Source: 66-474 sp036568625
GTDB lineage: Bacteria > Pseudomonadota > Gammaproteobacteria > Xanthomonadales > Rhodanobacteraceae
Assembly: GCA_036568625.1 (NCBI GenBank)
Contig: DATCSF010000136.1
Span: 1-17,948 of the forward strand
DNA length: 17,948 nt
Reading direction: 5' to 3'
The notes beneath the pieces were generated by a model, which saw only the letters and a program-made list of their open reading frames with translations, was not told the DNA's origin and searched no databases. The position numbers were made by a program, and so were the translations under genes. This document shows, piece after piece, positions 1-7,171 of this stretch; the first letter of the stretch is position 1, and each line of letters starts with the position of its first letter.

Positions 1-87
1 CTGCATCGGCGTCAGCGCCGTCGCAAGCAGCATCGAAGCCAGGGCAACCGCCGCCAACCTCACAGAAACTCTTGAAGTCCAATGCAT
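1..87 (-). CDS. Exported protein, N-terminal fragment (signal peptide only)
   Basis: A leftward reading frame starts with ATG at base 87 and stays open for all 29 codons to the window edge. A good ribosome-binding site (GGAG, 8 bases before the ATG on the minus strand) precedes it. The visible peptide has a short polar start with Arg at residues 6 and 10. A hydrophobic run rich in Ala, Leu and Val follows at about residues 11-25, as expected of a Sec signal peptide. The mature protein lies outside the window, so its function cannot be named. It is divergent from the TonB-receptor cluster and could share its control region. The start and signal peptide are seen directly; export is inferred. 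Confidence 0.6.
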   Translation of the reverse strand, partial: MHWTSRVSVRLAAVALASMLLATALTPMQ

Positions 88-480
88 TGAGATATCTCCG
101 CAGCGCTTTCCTCGCCCGGTTGAGGAATATTCGTTGATGGAGATGCCGCTGGTACCGGGCTACTGCATGACAGCAGCAACGGTTTGCAGTGTCGACCCTA
201 AAAATCGCAAGCGATGTTCGGGAAAGTGGAACCCCGATTCCGCGGACTGCCTACGCGCGAGATGCGCCAAGCCGAAACGTCAGTGCGACCGGCATCGCTC
301 GCCAGCCCACACCAGATTCCTCATGGGTTTTCGGTGGGATACGCGGCTGCAAAGGAAACGCACGAAAGGGCGTTTCTTTCCGGGGCGTCAAAAACCTCAG
401 GGCCCTCCCCAAAAAATCTTGTCGACAGGACCAGAAATTTTTCGCACTGTGCATGAACCGTAATTCCTGGAGGGGCTCTG
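88..480. promoter_or_regulatory. Divergent intergenic region upstream of the TonB-receptor cluster
   Basis: About 390 bases separate the leftward signal-peptide gene from the receptor gene. Open frames cross it in several phases, but none has a ribosome-binding site or a recognisable product, so I read it as non-coding control DNA. Visible elements are a short dyad ATCGCAAGCGAT at 204-215, a GC palindrome AGGGCCCT near 399, an A-rich/T-rich pair around 410-442, and the receptor's ribosome-binding site (GGAGGGG) at about 469-475. I see no convincing Fur box (GATAATGATAATCATTATC type) and no strong -35/-10 pair. The promoter itself is inferred from position only. Confidence 0.4.
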
Positions 481-2604
481 ATGAACGTTCAGCGAAAGAA
501 GCTCGGCTTGGCCATTGTTCTTTGCCTTCCCTTGTGGGCCCCATTCGTCGCCGGCGCCCAGAGCACGGATTCCGCAAGCGAAGACGGCACGGCAGCCAAG
601 AAGCGGAGTCAGACGAAAACACTCGAGACGATTACCGTCATTGCCGACCGCAGCGGCAGTTTCAGCTCCGATTATCTCCAGGTCGGTACCTTCCGGGACG
701 CACGCGTGCTGGACACGCCGTTGACAGTTTCGGTCGTGACCAAGGATCTTTTGCAGGCCCAGGACGCCAGAAGCATCATCGACGCCGTTCGCAACACGCC
801 CGGCGTGACGCAGTCGCAGATCAACGCCAACATCTACAGCAACATCTCGATCCGCGGCATTCCCGTCGACAACCTGACCAACTATCGCCTCAACGGCGTG
901 CTGCCCGTGATCAACCTCATCGACATGCCGATGGAGGACAAGGATCGGGTCGAGATCCTCAAGGGTGCGGGCGGCTTGTTCTACGGCTTCGCGTCGCCGT
1001 CGGGCATCGTCAACATGGTGACTTCCCGCTATCTGGGCAAGCCGCTGACCGCGGTCGAACTGTCGGTGAACGGGCACGGCGGCTACGGTGCGCATCTGGA
1101 CGTCAGCCGGAAATTCTCGAAGGGTGGTTCGCGGTTCAACGCGGGGGCCTATTCCCTGGAGAACGGCGTCGATCGGAGCCAAGGCGAGCGCTATTTCGTA
1201 TCTGAGGCATTCGACTGGAATCTGAGCGACCGCCTGTCCTTGCAGCTCGACGGCGAGTACATCAAGAAGACCGTGACGGAGGCGACGGACATGGTGGCGC
1301 CGAGTCCCGTCAACGGTGTGACGCAGGTACCGCCCGCCATCTCCAACCGCACCAACGTCGGCTCGCCGGGGTTCCTGTCGGAAGGATACGAGTACAACCT
1401 GCTTGCCCGGCTCAACTACGACATTTCGCCGCAATGGAGCGCGGCCGCCAGTGCGGGCGAGTCCTACCTGAAGACCACGCGCCAGTACTCGGCGTTCTAC
1501 GGCTATGACATGCAGACGGGCGACGGGACGTTGTCCCTTGCCTTGTTTCCCGACATCGCCCACAAGGCCCGGATTTATCGCGGCGACCTGTCGGGCCTCG
1601 TCGTCACCGGGCCCATCGAACACAACATCCTTGCGGGTTTCTCGTACTACACCCGCGACAACGACACGCCGCTGGCCCAGCGATACCTGTTTCCGCAGAA
1701 CCTGTACAACCCGGTCCTAGTGCCGACACAGCCATTCCAGCCACGCGTCCGCGCGAATTTTTCGAGCATCGACGAAAAGGCCCTGTTCCTCACGACACGA
1801 TCGAGCTACAAGCAATGGCTGGACGTGATCGTGGGGTATCGCAAAACCGACTACAAGGATGTCAGCCTTACCGGCGACTATTCGGTCAAGCCCGATACCT
1901 GGTCGTACGGGTTGATGGTCAAGCCGACCGCAACGCTGAGCGCCTACTGGAACTACATCGAGGCGCTCGAGTCCGGCGGCATCGTGCCGCAGATCGCCAC
2001 CAATGGCGGCCAGACCATGCCGGCGCGCACGAGCGAACAAAAGGAGCTCGGCATCAAGTACGAGCCCAGGAACGGGCTGTTGCTCACGGCCGCCTATTTC
2101 GACATCGACCGGGCGTCGGCGTACCTCAACTCGGCAAACCTCTTCGTCCAGGATGGCATCGCGTCCTACAAGGGCTTCGAGGTCAGCCTCTCGGGCGAGT
2201 TGACCGAGCACCTGTCGATTTACCTCGGCGCGATGTCGCTGGATGCCGTCCAGGCATCGGGCAGCCCGGCGGTTGTCGGCAAGCGGATCGAGAACACTCC
2301 CAAGCGCAGCGGTTCGGTGTTCCTCGAGTACCGCATCCCCACGATCGAGGGCCTGAGCGTATCGGCAGGCGCCTTCTACACGGGTGACCGCGCGATCAAC
2401 GCGACAAACACCGGTTTCGTACCCGCGTACACGACGTTCGACCTGGGTGCGAGCTACGAGACCAAGGTCAACAAGCGTGATCTGGCGTTCCGCCTTTACC
2501 TGTCCAATGTCGCCGACAAGGACTATTGGGCGGCCACCGGAGCCAGTCTGCTGCAACAGGGGGCGCCACGCACCATCAAGCTGACCGTGTCGACATCGTT
2601 CTAG
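481..2604 (+). CDS. TonB-dependent siderophore-type outer-membrane receptor
   Basis: This 707-residue protein should form a 22-stranded outer-membrane barrel with an N-terminal plug, importing a ligand with TonB/ExbBD energy. The signal peptide covers about residues 1-26, with cleavage after AGA. A TonB-box-like ETITVIA lies at 49-55. The plug runs from about 79 to 185, with the family motifs TPLTVSVVTKDLL, SIRGI and RVEILKGAGGLFYGFASPSG. The barrel ends in a C-terminal Phe (TVSTSF), the usual BAM signal. The motifs match the siderophore-receptor branch rather than the sugar or B12 branches. There is no N-terminal signalling (STN) domain, so it is not a FecA/FpvA-type transducer. The start is set by GGAGGGG just upstream. 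It leads a cluster of amine/amino-acid oxidation and peptide-ABC genes, so the ligand may be an amide or opine-like compound rather than a classic siderophore. Family assignment is firm; the ligand is unknown. Confidence 0.92.
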   Translation: MNVQRKKLGLAIVLCLPLWAPFVAGAQSTDSASEDGTAAKKRSQTKTLETITVIADRSGSFSSDYLQVGTFRDARVLDTPLTVSVVTKDLLQAQDARSIIDAVRNTPGVTQSQINANIYSNISIRGIPVDNLTNYRLNGVLPVINLIDMPMEDKDRVEILKGAGGLFYGFASPSGIVNMVTSRYLGKPLTAVELSVNGHGGYGAHLDVSRKFSKGGSRFNAGAYSLENGVDRSQGERYFVSEAFDWNLSDRLSLQLDGEYIKKTVTEATDMVAPSPVNGVTQVPPAISNRTNVGSPGFLSEGYEYNLLARLNYDISPQWSAAASAGESYLKTTRQYSAFYGYDMQTGDGTLSLALFPDIAHKARIYRGDLSGLVVTGPIEHNILAGFSYYTRDNDTPLAQRYLFPQNLYNPVLVPTQPFQPRVRANFSSIDEKALFLTTRSSYKQWLDVIVGYRKTDYKDVSLTGDYSVKPDTWSYGLMVKPTATLSAYWNYIEALESGGIVPQIATNGGQTMPARTSEQKELGIKYEPRNGLLLTAAYFDIDRASAYLNSANLFVQDGIASYKGFEVSLSGELTEHLSIYLGAMSLDAVQASGSPAVVGKRIENTPKRSGSVFLEYRIPTIEGLSVSAGAFYTGDRAINATNTGFVPAYTTFDLGASYETKVNKRDLAFRLYLSNVADKDYWAATGASLLQQGAPRTIKLTVSTSF

Positions 2605-2639
2605 CGAGCCGCAAGGTTCTTCCGACCTGCTCATGACCT

Positions 2640-2659
2640 GGCGCCAGACGACCGGCGCC
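2640..2659 (+). other. Short GC stem-loop between receptor and first flavoprotein gene
   Basis: GGCGCC at 2640-2645 and again at 2654-2659 can pair as a 6-base stem around an 8-base loop. It lies in the 85-base gap after the receptor stop codon. No T-tract follows, so it is not a standard intrinsic terminator. It could be a partial attenuator or an mRNA-stability element that lets the receptor be expressed more strongly than the downstream genes. The arms are themselves palindromic, so chance is a real alternative. Confidence 0.2.
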
Positions 2660-2689
2660 CATCGTTTCAATGCACACAACGGATCCGGA

Positions 2690-3811
2690 ATGAAGTATGA
2701 CGCGATCATCGTTGGAGGCGGGTTCGCGGGGGCCTCCGCGGCCTACTTCCTGTCGCGCAAGGCGAAGGTTCTCCTGCTGGAGCGCGAAGCTGCGCCGGCC
2801 ACCCAGAGCTCAGGGAGATCCGCCGAGCAATACACGGTTGGCATCACCGCGGACCTCATGCGTGCCATGGGCGTGGCCAGTCGCTCCTTCCTGGACGCAC
2901 CGCCACCTGGATTTTGCGAGCGCCCGCTGTTGTCGCCGCGCGGAAGCCTTACGGTTGGCCGAGGCGATCAGCGCCAGCGCCTGCAGGCGTTGGCTGATCG
3001 CATCACCGGATCCGGAGCCGAGGCTCACATCGTGGGCCGCAAGGAATCCCTCGACTTGTTCCCCGCGCTACGTGCCGATGGCGTCGATCTCGGCGTGTTC
3101 GAAGCGGGAGCTTCGGACATCGACGGCGGCCTCTTGCTGCAGAGTTACCTGCGTGGCGCGAAGGCGAACGGAGCCGAAGTGCTGACCGATGCCGCTGCGG
3201 AATCGATCAGGTGGACCGGGCGGCATTGGGCCGTGACGACGATGAAAGGAGAGTTCAGCGGCTCGCTTCTGATCAATGCAGCCGGTGCCTGGGTCGATGT
3301 GGTCGCCGGGCTTGCGGGCGTTTCCCCGCTCGGGATTCGCCCGATGCGCAGAACCGCTTTCACGTTTCCCGCTCCGGATGGCGTTTCGGTGGCGAACTGG
3401 CCGCACGTGTGCAACGTGGACTATCGCTGGTACCTGAAGCCCGAGAGCTCGACCTTCATGGGAAGTCTGGCCGAGGAAGTGCTGGTCGCACCGGGGGACG
3501 TGTACCCGGACGATCTGGACGTCGCCCAGGGCGTCGACAACATCGAACGGGAAACGACGCTGAACGTGAGCAGGTTGATCAGCAGCTGGGCCGGCTTGCG
3601 CAACTTCGTCGGCGACAGGAATCCGTTACTGGGCCGCGCACCGGATCGACCCGAGTTCATCTGGGTTGCCGGGCAAGGCGGCTGCGGCGTGCTGACGTCG
3701 CCGGCGATGGGGGAATCCGTCGCCGCGATCACGACGGGTTCCCGGTTGCCGTTGGAAGTGCTTGAGCGCGGCGTGACCGAGCAGGCGCTTTCGCCCGGGC
3801 GACTCGGATGA
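2690..3811 (+). CDS. DauA-like FAD-dependent D-amino-acid dehydrogenase with altered substrate pocket
   Basis: This 373-residue DAO-fold flavoprotein has the FAD-binding GGGFAG near residues 9-14. It aligns without offset changes to Pseudomonas aeruginosa D-arginine dehydrogenase DauA as I recall it: RSAEQYTV versus RSAAHYTV, PPGFCERPLLSPR versus PAGFCEHPLLSPR, and WAGLRNFV versus WAGLRSFV. The substrate-carboxylate residues of DauA (Arg222, Tyr249, Arg305) are kept here as Arg221, Tyr248 and Arg304. His48, Tyr53 and the guanidinium-binding Glu87 of DauA are Gln47, Ile52 and Ser86. A D-amino-acid-like substrate is therefore plausible, but a cationic side chain is not. The product would be an imino acid, fitting the Rid-type gene next door. 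I chose the ATG at 2690 because the flavin fold begins at once; an in-frame ATG at 2633 adds 19 unsupported residues. Family is firm; substrate is open. Confidence 0.88.
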   Translation: MKYDAIIVGGGFAGASAAYFLSRKAKVLLLEREAAPATQSSGRSAEQYTVGITADLMRAMGVASRSFLDAPPPGFCERPLLSPRGSLTVGRGDQRQRLQALADRITGSGAEAHIVGRKESLDLFPALRADGVDLGVFEAGASDIDGGLLLQSYLRGAKANGAEVLTDAAAESIRWTGRHWAVTTMKGEFSGSLLINAAGAWVDVVAGLAGVSPLGIRPMRRTAFTFPAPDGVSVANWPHVCNVDYRWYLKPESSTFMGSLAEEVLVAPGDVYPDDLDVAQGVDNIERETTLNVSRLISSWAGLRNFVGDRNPLLGRAPDRPEFIWVAGQGGCGVLTSPAMGESVAAITTGSRLPLEVLERGVTEQALSPGRLG

Positions 3812-3862
3812 TTTGCCTCCGACCAACCAGCCGCGCACGAAAAACCCCAGGAGCAAGCCCAG

Positions 3863-4276
3863 ATGAACTCCAACAAGAAACCCCCATCGACAAGAAAGCT
3901 GTTCTCGTCCGGCAGCAAGTTCGAGCAGGAGTACAACTACAGCCGCGCCGTGCTCGTCGGCAAGCAGCTGTTCATCTCCGGAACGACGGGATACGACTAC
4001 GCAACCGGCACGCTCGCCGCCTCCGCCAGGGAGCAGGCAGCGCAGCTCATCAAGAACGTGGAATCCGTGCTGGCGCAGGCCGGCGGACACCTCGGCCAGA
4101 TCGTGCGGGTACGCATGTACCTGGCGTACGCCGACGACTACGAAGATGTGATGCGTGCCTATGCCGACGCGTTCGCCGGCATTTGCCCGGCGTGCACCAC
4201 GGTCGAAGCCAGGCTCTTCGATCCGCAAATCCGCATCGAGATGGACATGGACGCGATCATCGATGAATCCAGGTAA
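3863..4276 (+). CDS. Rid (YjgF/YER057c/UK114) family protein lacking the catalytic arginine
   Basis: This 137-residue protein covers the whole Rid fold. It has the GTTGYDYATG loop at about 40-49, the helix ending QLIKNVESVLAQAGG at 61-75, and the C-terminal PACTTVEARL...IRIEMDMDA strand region. RidA deaminates reactive enamine/imine intermediates as a trimer, using Arg105 (E. coli RidA) to hold the substrate carboxylate. In an ungapped alignment the RidA sequence FPARSCVEV corresponds to CPACTTVEA here, so that Arg is Cys111. Loss of this Arg is known in the Rid4-Rid7 subgroups, which do not show normal 2-aminoacrylate deaminase activity. Its place between two DAO-type flavoenzymes suggests it handles or senses their imine product. 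AGGAG at about 3848 supports the start. It should not be annotated as an active 2-iminobutanoate deaminase without testing. Confidence 0.9.
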   Translation: MNSNKKPPSTRKLFSSGSKFEQEYNYSRAVLVGKQLFISGTTGYDYATGTLAASAREQAAQLIKNVESVLAQAGGHLGQIVRVRMYLAYADDYEDVMRAYADAFAGICPACTTVEARLFDPQIRIEMDMDAIIDESR

Positions 4277-4319
4277 CCGTATCCAGGGGGTGTTCACCAA
4301 TGGTGCGTGCGTCCGCGAC

Positions 4320-5618
4320 ATGGACCATCAGCGACTTCCGGAACATGTCGACGCCATCGTCGTCGGCGGCGGCATCATGGGTCTGGCGTCGGCCTATTAC
4401 CTGGCCCGTGTCGGCATGAGAACGGTCGTCCTCGAAAAGGATCGCGTCGCGTCGCAACAGTCGGGACGGAATTGGGGATTTGTCCGCTCCCAGTATCGGG
4501 ATCCCGCTGAAATCCAGCTCGCCATCGCGTCGCTCAGGATGTGGCCGAAGCTGGAAGCGGAGCTCGGCCGTCCGTTGGGCTGGCGCCGGACCGGATGCCT
4601 GTTCGCGGCAAAGGATGAGCGCGAGGCTGCCGCTTTCGAGAAGTGGATGGACGAAGTGCGGGGCGCGGGAGTTCCGACGCGGATGCTTTCCTCGAGGGAG
4701 GTGAAAGCGATGCTTCCCGCCCTGGCCCGGACCCCCCACGGCGCCTTGTACACGGCAGAGGACGGCCAGGCCGAACCGGAGACCGCAACGCTCGCATTCG
4801 CGCAGGCGGCAACGGAAGCCGGCGTCGACGTCTTCGAGCGCTGCGGCGCCTACGTCATCGACGTCGAGGGCGGCCGTGTCGCCGGTGTCACCACGGAGTG
4901 GGGCCGCATCCGGGCGCCGATCGTGGTTTGCGCCGCGGGCGCCGCATCCCACCGCCTGTTGGCGGAAATCGGATTGCTGCTGCCACAGAAGGTCGTCCGA
5001 AACACCGTTTCGCTCACCGAGCCCGTCCGCGAACTTTCAGTGCCCTGCTTCTGCGGGTTCGGCGTCGGCGTCCGCCAGCGCAAGGACATGTCCTGCATCA
5101 TCGCTGCCGAATCGACTTCCGACATCGATGTCACGCTGGACGTATTCCGGTACGCCGGCTTCTTCATGCACGGACTCTTTGCGAACAAGAGAGCGTTCGA
5201 CCTGAGCCTTGGCGGGGCCCTGGTCGGCGACGTGTACGGGAGAATCGCGTGGAGCAAGCACGAGCGCATGGTCGAGCCACGGGCTCCCCTCATCCGCCCG
5301 AACCGACGCCGCGTCTGCAAGGTGGCGACGCGCGTCGAGGAGGTGTTCCAGGCGGTGGGTGGTATCAGGGTGCGGAAGTCGTGGGCAGGCAACATCGATG
5401 TCCTGCCCGACGCGATCCCGGTCATCGACGGCCTGACGGGGATCGTGGGATTGATCGTGACGACCGGCTTCTCCGGGCATGGGTTTGCCCTGGGTCCTGC
5501 CGTCGGCAAGGTCGTGGCGGGCATCGCGTCGGGCAGATCCGGCGATATCGATCTGGCGCGGTTTCAATTGGGCCGGTTCGCGCGAGGCACGTACGGAAGT
5601 CCCTACGCACCCCTTTGA
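4320..5618 (+). CDS. FAD-dependent oxidoreductase, DAO/sarcosine-oxidase-beta type
   Basis: This protein of about 432 residues belongs to the glycine/D-amino-acid oxidase (DadA/SoxB/OoxB) group. Its dinucleotide-binding motif is VVGGGIMGLASAYYLA at 14-29. A conserved segment QSGRNWGFVRSQYRDP follows at about residue 48, and the middle DGQAEPETATLAF is typical of the group. The C-terminal flavin-contact region contains TTGFSGHGFALGPAVG. Enzymes of this group oxidise primary or secondary amines (D-amino acids, N-methyl amino acids, opines, polyamine conjugates) to imines or aldehydes. The downstream aldehyde dehydrogenase suggests that this one, rather than the DauA-like enzyme, yields the aldehyde. 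The start is uncertain: ATG at 4320 places the fold at residue 10, while an in-frame ATG at 4263 overlaps the Rid gene by 14 bases and would add 19 residues. Neither has a clear ribosome-binding site. Family is firm; substrate unknown. Confidence 0.87.
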   Translation: MDHQRLPEHVDAIVVGGGIMGLASAYYLARVGMRTVVLEKDRVASQQSGRNWGFVRSQYRDPAEIQLAIASLRMWPKLEAELGRPLGWRRTGCLFAAKDEREAAAFEKWMDEVRGAGVPTRMLSSREVKAMLPALARTPHGALYTAEDGQAEPETATLAFAQAATEAGVDVFERCGAYVIDVEGGRVAGVTTEWGRIRAPIVVCAAGAASHRLLAEIGLLLPQKVVRNTVSLTEPVRELSVPCFCGFGVGVRQRKDMSCIIAAESTSDIDVTLDVFRYAGFFMHGLFANKRAFDLSLGGALVGDVYGRIAWSKHERMVEPRAPLIRPNRRRVCKVATRVEEVFQAVGGIRVRKSWAGNIDVLPDAIPVIDGLTGIVGLIVTTGFSGHGFALGPAVGKVVAGIASGRSGDIDLARFQLGRFARGTYGSPYAPL

Positions 5619-5628
5619 GGGAACCATC

Positions 5629-7122
5629 ATGGCAGTCAGTGAGCATCAGGATTACCACGCCATCGCGGCACGGGCGAAGCTGGAGAGCCGGGCCTTCATC
5701 GGAGGCCGCTTCGTCGGCGCGCGGGACGGCGGCGTCATCGAGTCCATCAATCCCGCCACGGGCGAACCGATCGCGACGGTGGCGCACTGCGGCGGGAGTG
5801 ACGTCGACCTGGCGGTGTCTGCGGCCAGGCGCAGCGTTCGCGAAGGCATCTGGTGCAAGCGTCCTCCGGAAGTCAGGAAAGGGGCTCTGCTCACCTTGGC
5901 AAAATTGGTTCAGGAGCACGCTGAAGAACTCGCCGTCATCGAGAGCATGGACAGCGGCAAGCCGATCCGCGACTGCCTGCGCGAGATCGGCGATGAGGTT
6001 CCGGCGTGTCTCCAGTGGTACGCCGAGCTGATCGACAAGACTTTCGGGAAAACCGCGCCTGCGGGGCCGGATGTGTGGGCCATGATCGTCAGGGAACCGG
6101 TCGGCGTCGTCGGACTGGTGTTGCCCTGGAACTTCCCGCTGCTCATGGCGGCATGGAAACTTGCGCCTGCCCTTGCGGCGGGGTGCTCGGTCATCGTCAA
6201 GCCAGCCGAGCAGACGTCTCTCAGCCTGCTTCGACTTGCCGAGCTGTCGCAGGAGGCCGGCATCCCGGATGGCGTACTGAACGTACTGCCGGGCCTGGGT
6301 GAAACCGCGGGTGCGGCCATCGGCCGCCACCCGGACATCGATGCGGTCTCTTTCACCGGCTCGACGAGCGTCGGCTCGTGCTTCCTGCGGTACGCCGCCG
6401 AGAGCAACCTGAAGAGCGTCGGGCTGGAGATGGGGGGCAAGAGCGCCTTCATCGTGCTGGACGACGCCAAGGTCGACGACGATCTCGTCGAGAGCGCAGT
6501 GCAGGCCGCGTTCTGGAACGCGGGCCAGAACTGCTCGGCGAACATGCGCCAGCTTGTTCACAGGAAGCTCCATGACGAGTTCCTGCATTGCGTGATGCAA
6601 CGTACCCGGCGGATCCGGATCGGGGACCCGCTGGATCCGCGGACGGAGATGGGGCCGCTGGTAAGCGATGAACATCGGTCGCGCGTCAGGTCTTATCTCG
6701 AACTGGGTCGGCGGGAAGGGGCCGCCGTGGCGCTGGATCTTGCCGAACGCACCGGGTCCGGAAGCTACCTTGGCCCGACGGTGTTCACCGGGCTGGAACG
6801 TCACATGACGATTGCGCGCGAGGAAATCTTCGGTCCGGTACTGGGCACGATGGTCATCAAGGATGCGGAGCAGGCCGCCGACATCGCGAACGATACCGAG
6901 TACGGCCTGCACGCGACGGTGTTCACGCACGACATCGATCGGGCGATGCACCTCGCGGCTTCACTCGAGTGCGGGACGGTCGCGGTCAACGGCTTCACCG
7001 AGGGTGACATCAAGACCCCTTTCGGCGGTTACAAGCGCTCGGGCTCCCTGGCGAGAGACAAGGGGACCGAGGCCATGGACCAGTACCTGAGGAGCAAGAC
7101 GATATGGGTCAGCGCGCGATAG
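5629..7122 (+). CDS. NAD(P)-dependent aldehyde dehydrogenase, PuuC/KauB-like
   Basis: This is a complete 497-residue class-1/2-type aldehyde dehydrogenase. The cofactor segment contains LPWNFPLLMAAWKLAPALA and FTGSTSVG. The general-base Glu is Glu267 in LEMGGKS and the nucleophile is Cys302 in NAGQNCSANMR, both at near-canonical positions. Cytoplasmic enzymes of this kind oxidise aldehydes to carboxylates. The C-terminal GGYKRSGSLARDKG followed by TIWV resembles the enzymes of aminoaldehyde metabolism (gamma-glutamyl-aminobutyraldehyde and 4-guanidinobutyraldehyde dehydrogenases). A GAGGG ribosome-binding site overlaps the stop codon of the preceding flavoprotein gene, which ends 10 bases upstream, so the two are probably co-translated. 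Taken together, an amine oxidase followed by this enzyme forms an amine-to-acid module. The exact aldehyde cannot be read from sequence. Confidence 0.93.
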   Translation: MAVSEHQDYHAIAARAKLESRAFIGGRFVGARDGGVIESINPATGEPIATVAHCGGSDVDLAVSAARRSVREGIWCKRPPEVRKGALLTLAKLVQEHAEELAVIESMDSGKPIRDCLREIGDEVPACLQWYAELIDKTFGKTAPAGPDVWAMIVREPVGVVGLVLPWNFPLLMAAWKLAPALAAGCSVIVKPAEQTSLSLLRLAELSQEAGIPDGVLNVLPGLGETAGAAIGRHPDIDAVSFTGSTSVGSCFLRYAAESNLKSVGLEMGGKSAFIVLDDAKVDDDLVESAVQAAFWNAGQNCSANMRQLVHRKLHDEFLHCVMQRTRRIRIGDPLDPRTEMGPLVSDEHRSRVRSYLELGRREGAAVALDLAERTGSGSYLGPTVFTGLERHMTIAREEIFGPVLGTMVIKDAEQAADIANDTEYGLHATVFTHDIDRAMHLAASLECGTVAVNGFTEGDIKTPFGGYKRSGSLARDKGTEAMDQYLRSKTIWVSAR

Positions 7123-7142
7123 AGGCCGTGCTAGCATCGATC

Positions 7143-7154
7143 GCAAGCTCTTGC
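7143..7154. promoter_or_regulatory. Small dyad upstream of the LysR-type gene (candidate operator)
   Basis: GCAAG-CT-CTTGC forms a perfect 5+5 inverted repeat in the 49-base gap between the aldehyde dehydrogenase and the regulator gene, centred 23 bases before the regulator's ATG. The left part, with its flank, gives ATCGCAAGC (7140-7148), which also occurs at 204-212 in the receptor's upstream region. It could be a binding site for the cluster's own LysR-type regulator, but both the dyad and the repeat are short enough to be chance. No T-tract follows, so I do not call a terminator. Confidence 0.2.
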
Positions 7155-7171
7155 TGTCACGGCGAATTTCG

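Noticed and set aside
397..445. Possible terminator or operator: AGGGCCCT palindrome and A-rich/T-rich arms before the receptor gene
   Set aside because: The arms pair poorly, no T-tract follows a GC stem, and there is no match to a Fur site; too weak to call as a separate feature.
134..463. Overlapping open frames in several phases upstream of the receptor gene (about 80-109 codons)
   Set aside because: No ribosome-binding sites, no family-like sequence, Arg/Pro/Ser-rich composition typical of out-of-frame GC-rich DNA; better read as control region.
397..1623. 408-codon leftward open frame opposite the receptor gene
   Set aside because: It lies antisense to a clear TonB receptor; long antisense frames are common in GC-rich coding DNA and the product resembles no family.
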